Of a DNA stretch of 64,000 bases, positions 62,972 through 64,000 are shown in pieces. This DNA is from UBA6398 sp963644855 (GTDB lineage: Bacteria; Bacteroidota; Bacteroidia; Bacteroidales; Bacteroidaceae). The notes under the pieces are model-generated. The model was not told the origin of the DNA. It made no database searches and saw only the letters and a program-made list of their open reading frames with translations. The stretch is from the NCBI GenBank assembly GCA_963644855.1, contig CAVIQL010000003.1, positions 1 through 64,000 on the forward strand. The letters run 5' to 3'. How positions within the stretch are numbered: the first letter of the stretch is position 1; each line of letters opens with the position of its first letter. Position numbers and translations under genes: made by a program.

Positions 62972-63076
62972 CGTAGTCCCAATATCATAAAAATAATAAG
63001 CCATATTATTTAAAAAATGTCCGATATTTTTCAAACAATATGGCTTATTATTTTTGCGTTATGCCGCATTACCGTA
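62972..63076. repeat. 21-bp array J, five units
   Basis: Five 21-base units. The second and fourth hold a perfect 19-base inverted repeat (62989-63007 with 63037-63055, containing aagccatatt/aatatggctt), with a gtccgatat unit in the loop. It may also act as a terminator for the converging coaD and Smr genes. Confidence 0.8.
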
Positions 63077-63143
63077 ACAACATAATATTATGGCTGTTAC
63101 ATAGCGCACTAAACGCGAGCCAAAAACCCACATCGTTTTTCCT

Positions 63144-64000
63144 CTACCCTATCTTGACAAGCGTAGCTCCGAAACCATATTCCTGAAACGAAGCGTCTTG
63201 AGTTTGACATGCGGGATAATGGCGTTTTAGTTCGCGCAAAACCTCATTGCGAAGCACTCCCTCGCCTTTGCCGTGTATGAAAACAATGCGCATTCCCTTC
63301 TTGCCTTTGTATTTCTCCATTGTGTCGCGCACTTCCTGCAACTGGCGATTTAGAATATCGGCATTCGAAAGGCCTTTTACGGAATCAAACAGCGCATAAT
63401 CGTGCAGATTTACTTCAATCTCGTTCGGATTTTTCACCCTTGCCGCTTCGGTTGCAACATGCTTGGGCTTCTCTTCAACCTTACGCCCCATCAGCGCATC
63501 GCGAATTTGTCCCGCATCGGCAAAAACAGTGCGCACAGGTTCGTCGTCTCTTACCACATCAATCACAAGGGCTGGTTCTTCAAAGAAAAGGCTCGGTTTG
63601 AATGCACCAACCTTATAAAATTTTGTGCCATCGATACGCATTTCCACGCTTATCGCAGGTTTTAGGCTGAAAGTCTTTTCACGTTTATACGATATCATTT
63701 GCAAAGCGATGCGTGATATATCATCGATTTGCGAACGGCTTATTTCCTCCAAAAATTCCTTGGTATTGGGTTCGATTGTTCCCCCATAGCGTGCGCGCCA
63801 AGCCGTGCCCTGCGCCGAAAGCCAAGTGAGCGTAATAAAATAATTGCTGTCGTTTATAAGATAGGCGTCAAAAGTTGTCTCAACCATGTTGTCGGGCGTA
63901 TTAGGTATGAATGCCAGATAAACATTGAGCCTTTCGCCGTCGCGGCGTTCCAATGGTGCAGGGTGGAACTTAGGTTTGTCGGCGTTGCTTTGCCTTGTTG
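63144..64000 (-). CDS. Smr-domain protein with DUF2027 region, 5' end outside window
   Basis: At least 285 residues; the frame is open through the right edge, so the N-terminus is missing. The C-terminal ~85 residues form a Smr domain: EVNLHDY (the LDLH-like segment), then VFIHGKGEGVLRNEVLRELK with the HGxG motif, and YGFGATLVKIG at the end. The preceding part fits the Bacteroidota DUF2027 family. Smr domains bind or cut branched nucleic acid or act on stalled ribosomes; the role here is unknown. The internal TTG at 63953 is not the real start. Confidence 0.88.
   Translation of the reverse strand, partial: TRQSNADKPKFHPAPLERRDGERLNVYLAFIPNTPDNMVETTFDAYLINDSNYFITLTWLSAQGTAWRARYGGTIEPNTKEFLEEISRSQIDDISRIALQMISYKREKTFSLKPAISVEMRIDGTKFYKVGAFKPSLFFEEPALVIDVVRDDEPVRTVFADAGQIRDALMGRKVEEKPKHVATEAARVKNPNEIEVNLHDYALFDSVKGLSNADILNRQLQEVRDTMEKYKGKKGMRIVFIHGKGEGVLRNEVLRELKRHYPACQTQDASFQEYGFGATLVKIG

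Noticed and set aside
63144..63953. Smr-domain gene starting at 63953
   Set aside because: The codon there is TTG and the frame stays open to the window edge with plausible protein sequence, so the gene is truncated by the window rather than starting here.
1..64000. Insertion sequences, prophage or integrative elements
   Set aside because: No transposase, integrase, relaxase or phage structural gene is seen in any frame.

Overview
The window is a stretch of chromosome from a member of the order Bacteroidales (phylum Bacteroidota), probably a gut or oral polysaccharide degrader. The genus cannot be fixed from sequence alone. Supporting signs are: promoters of the TAnnTTTG type in front of most transcription units; a Bacteroides-type N-succinylornithine carbamoyltransferase; DUF4924 and DUF2027-Smr proteins; type IX-secretion-like C-terminal tails; and many secreted glycoside hydrolases and esterases. 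No transposase, phage, integrase, CRISPR or SusC/SusD gene is visible.

Layout. 1-560: 5' part of a tRNA-Thr gene (minus strand) with its promoter, then a 21-bp repeat array. 0.5-7 kb: a RidA/chorismatase-like protein, a secreted GH2 beta-galactosidase and a RecD-like helicase, all on the plus strand. 7-13.2 kb: a minus-strand operon (TagB-like transferase, aroB, DUF3298 lipoprotein, murF) and gpmI. 13.4-17.5 kb: a tandem pair of GH97 glycosidases. 18-25.2 kb: a secreted three-gene unit (1914-residue repeat protein, SGNH hydrolase, small tail protein). 25.7-28.6 kb: argF' facing a thioredoxin-lipoprotein/GH5-like operon. 28.9-33 kb: an aromatic amino acid operon (pheA, aminotransferase, DAHP synthase-chorismate mutase, tyrA) behind a Phe/Tyr-rich leader peptide and an attenuator. 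33.4-38 kb: DPP III, AlkD-like, Fur-family and purA. 38-40 kb: a GH2 enzyme. 40-41 kb: crcB with a small upstream gene. 41-44.4 kb: a TPR protein and an AspT/YidE-type transporter. 44.6-51.7 kb: a seven-gene operon (LysE, DUF4924, rfbD, prfC, tsaC-type, ClC, fmt). 52-53 kb: a nucleotidyltransferase. 53.4-60 kb: a four-gene secreted carbohydrate operon. 60.4-63 kb: parE and coaD. 63.1 kb to the end: a Smr-domain protein cut by the window edge.

Two observations stand out. First, the leader of the pheA operon encodes a 26-residue peptide with the run FSFYFYYF, followed by mutually exclusive antiterminator and terminator hairpins. This is a complete ribosome-mediated attenuator. Second, eleven intergenic gaps hold short arrays with strict 21-bp (one array 22-bp) periodicity, that is, two turns of B-DNA. 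Most share a GTCNGAY core, but two arrays have unrelated cores with the same period. I do not recognise this element.

Other points of interest are an 883-residue protein with three GH5-like barrels, two of which have lost both catalytic glutamates, and the 1914-residue secreted protein built from three ~480-residue repeats.
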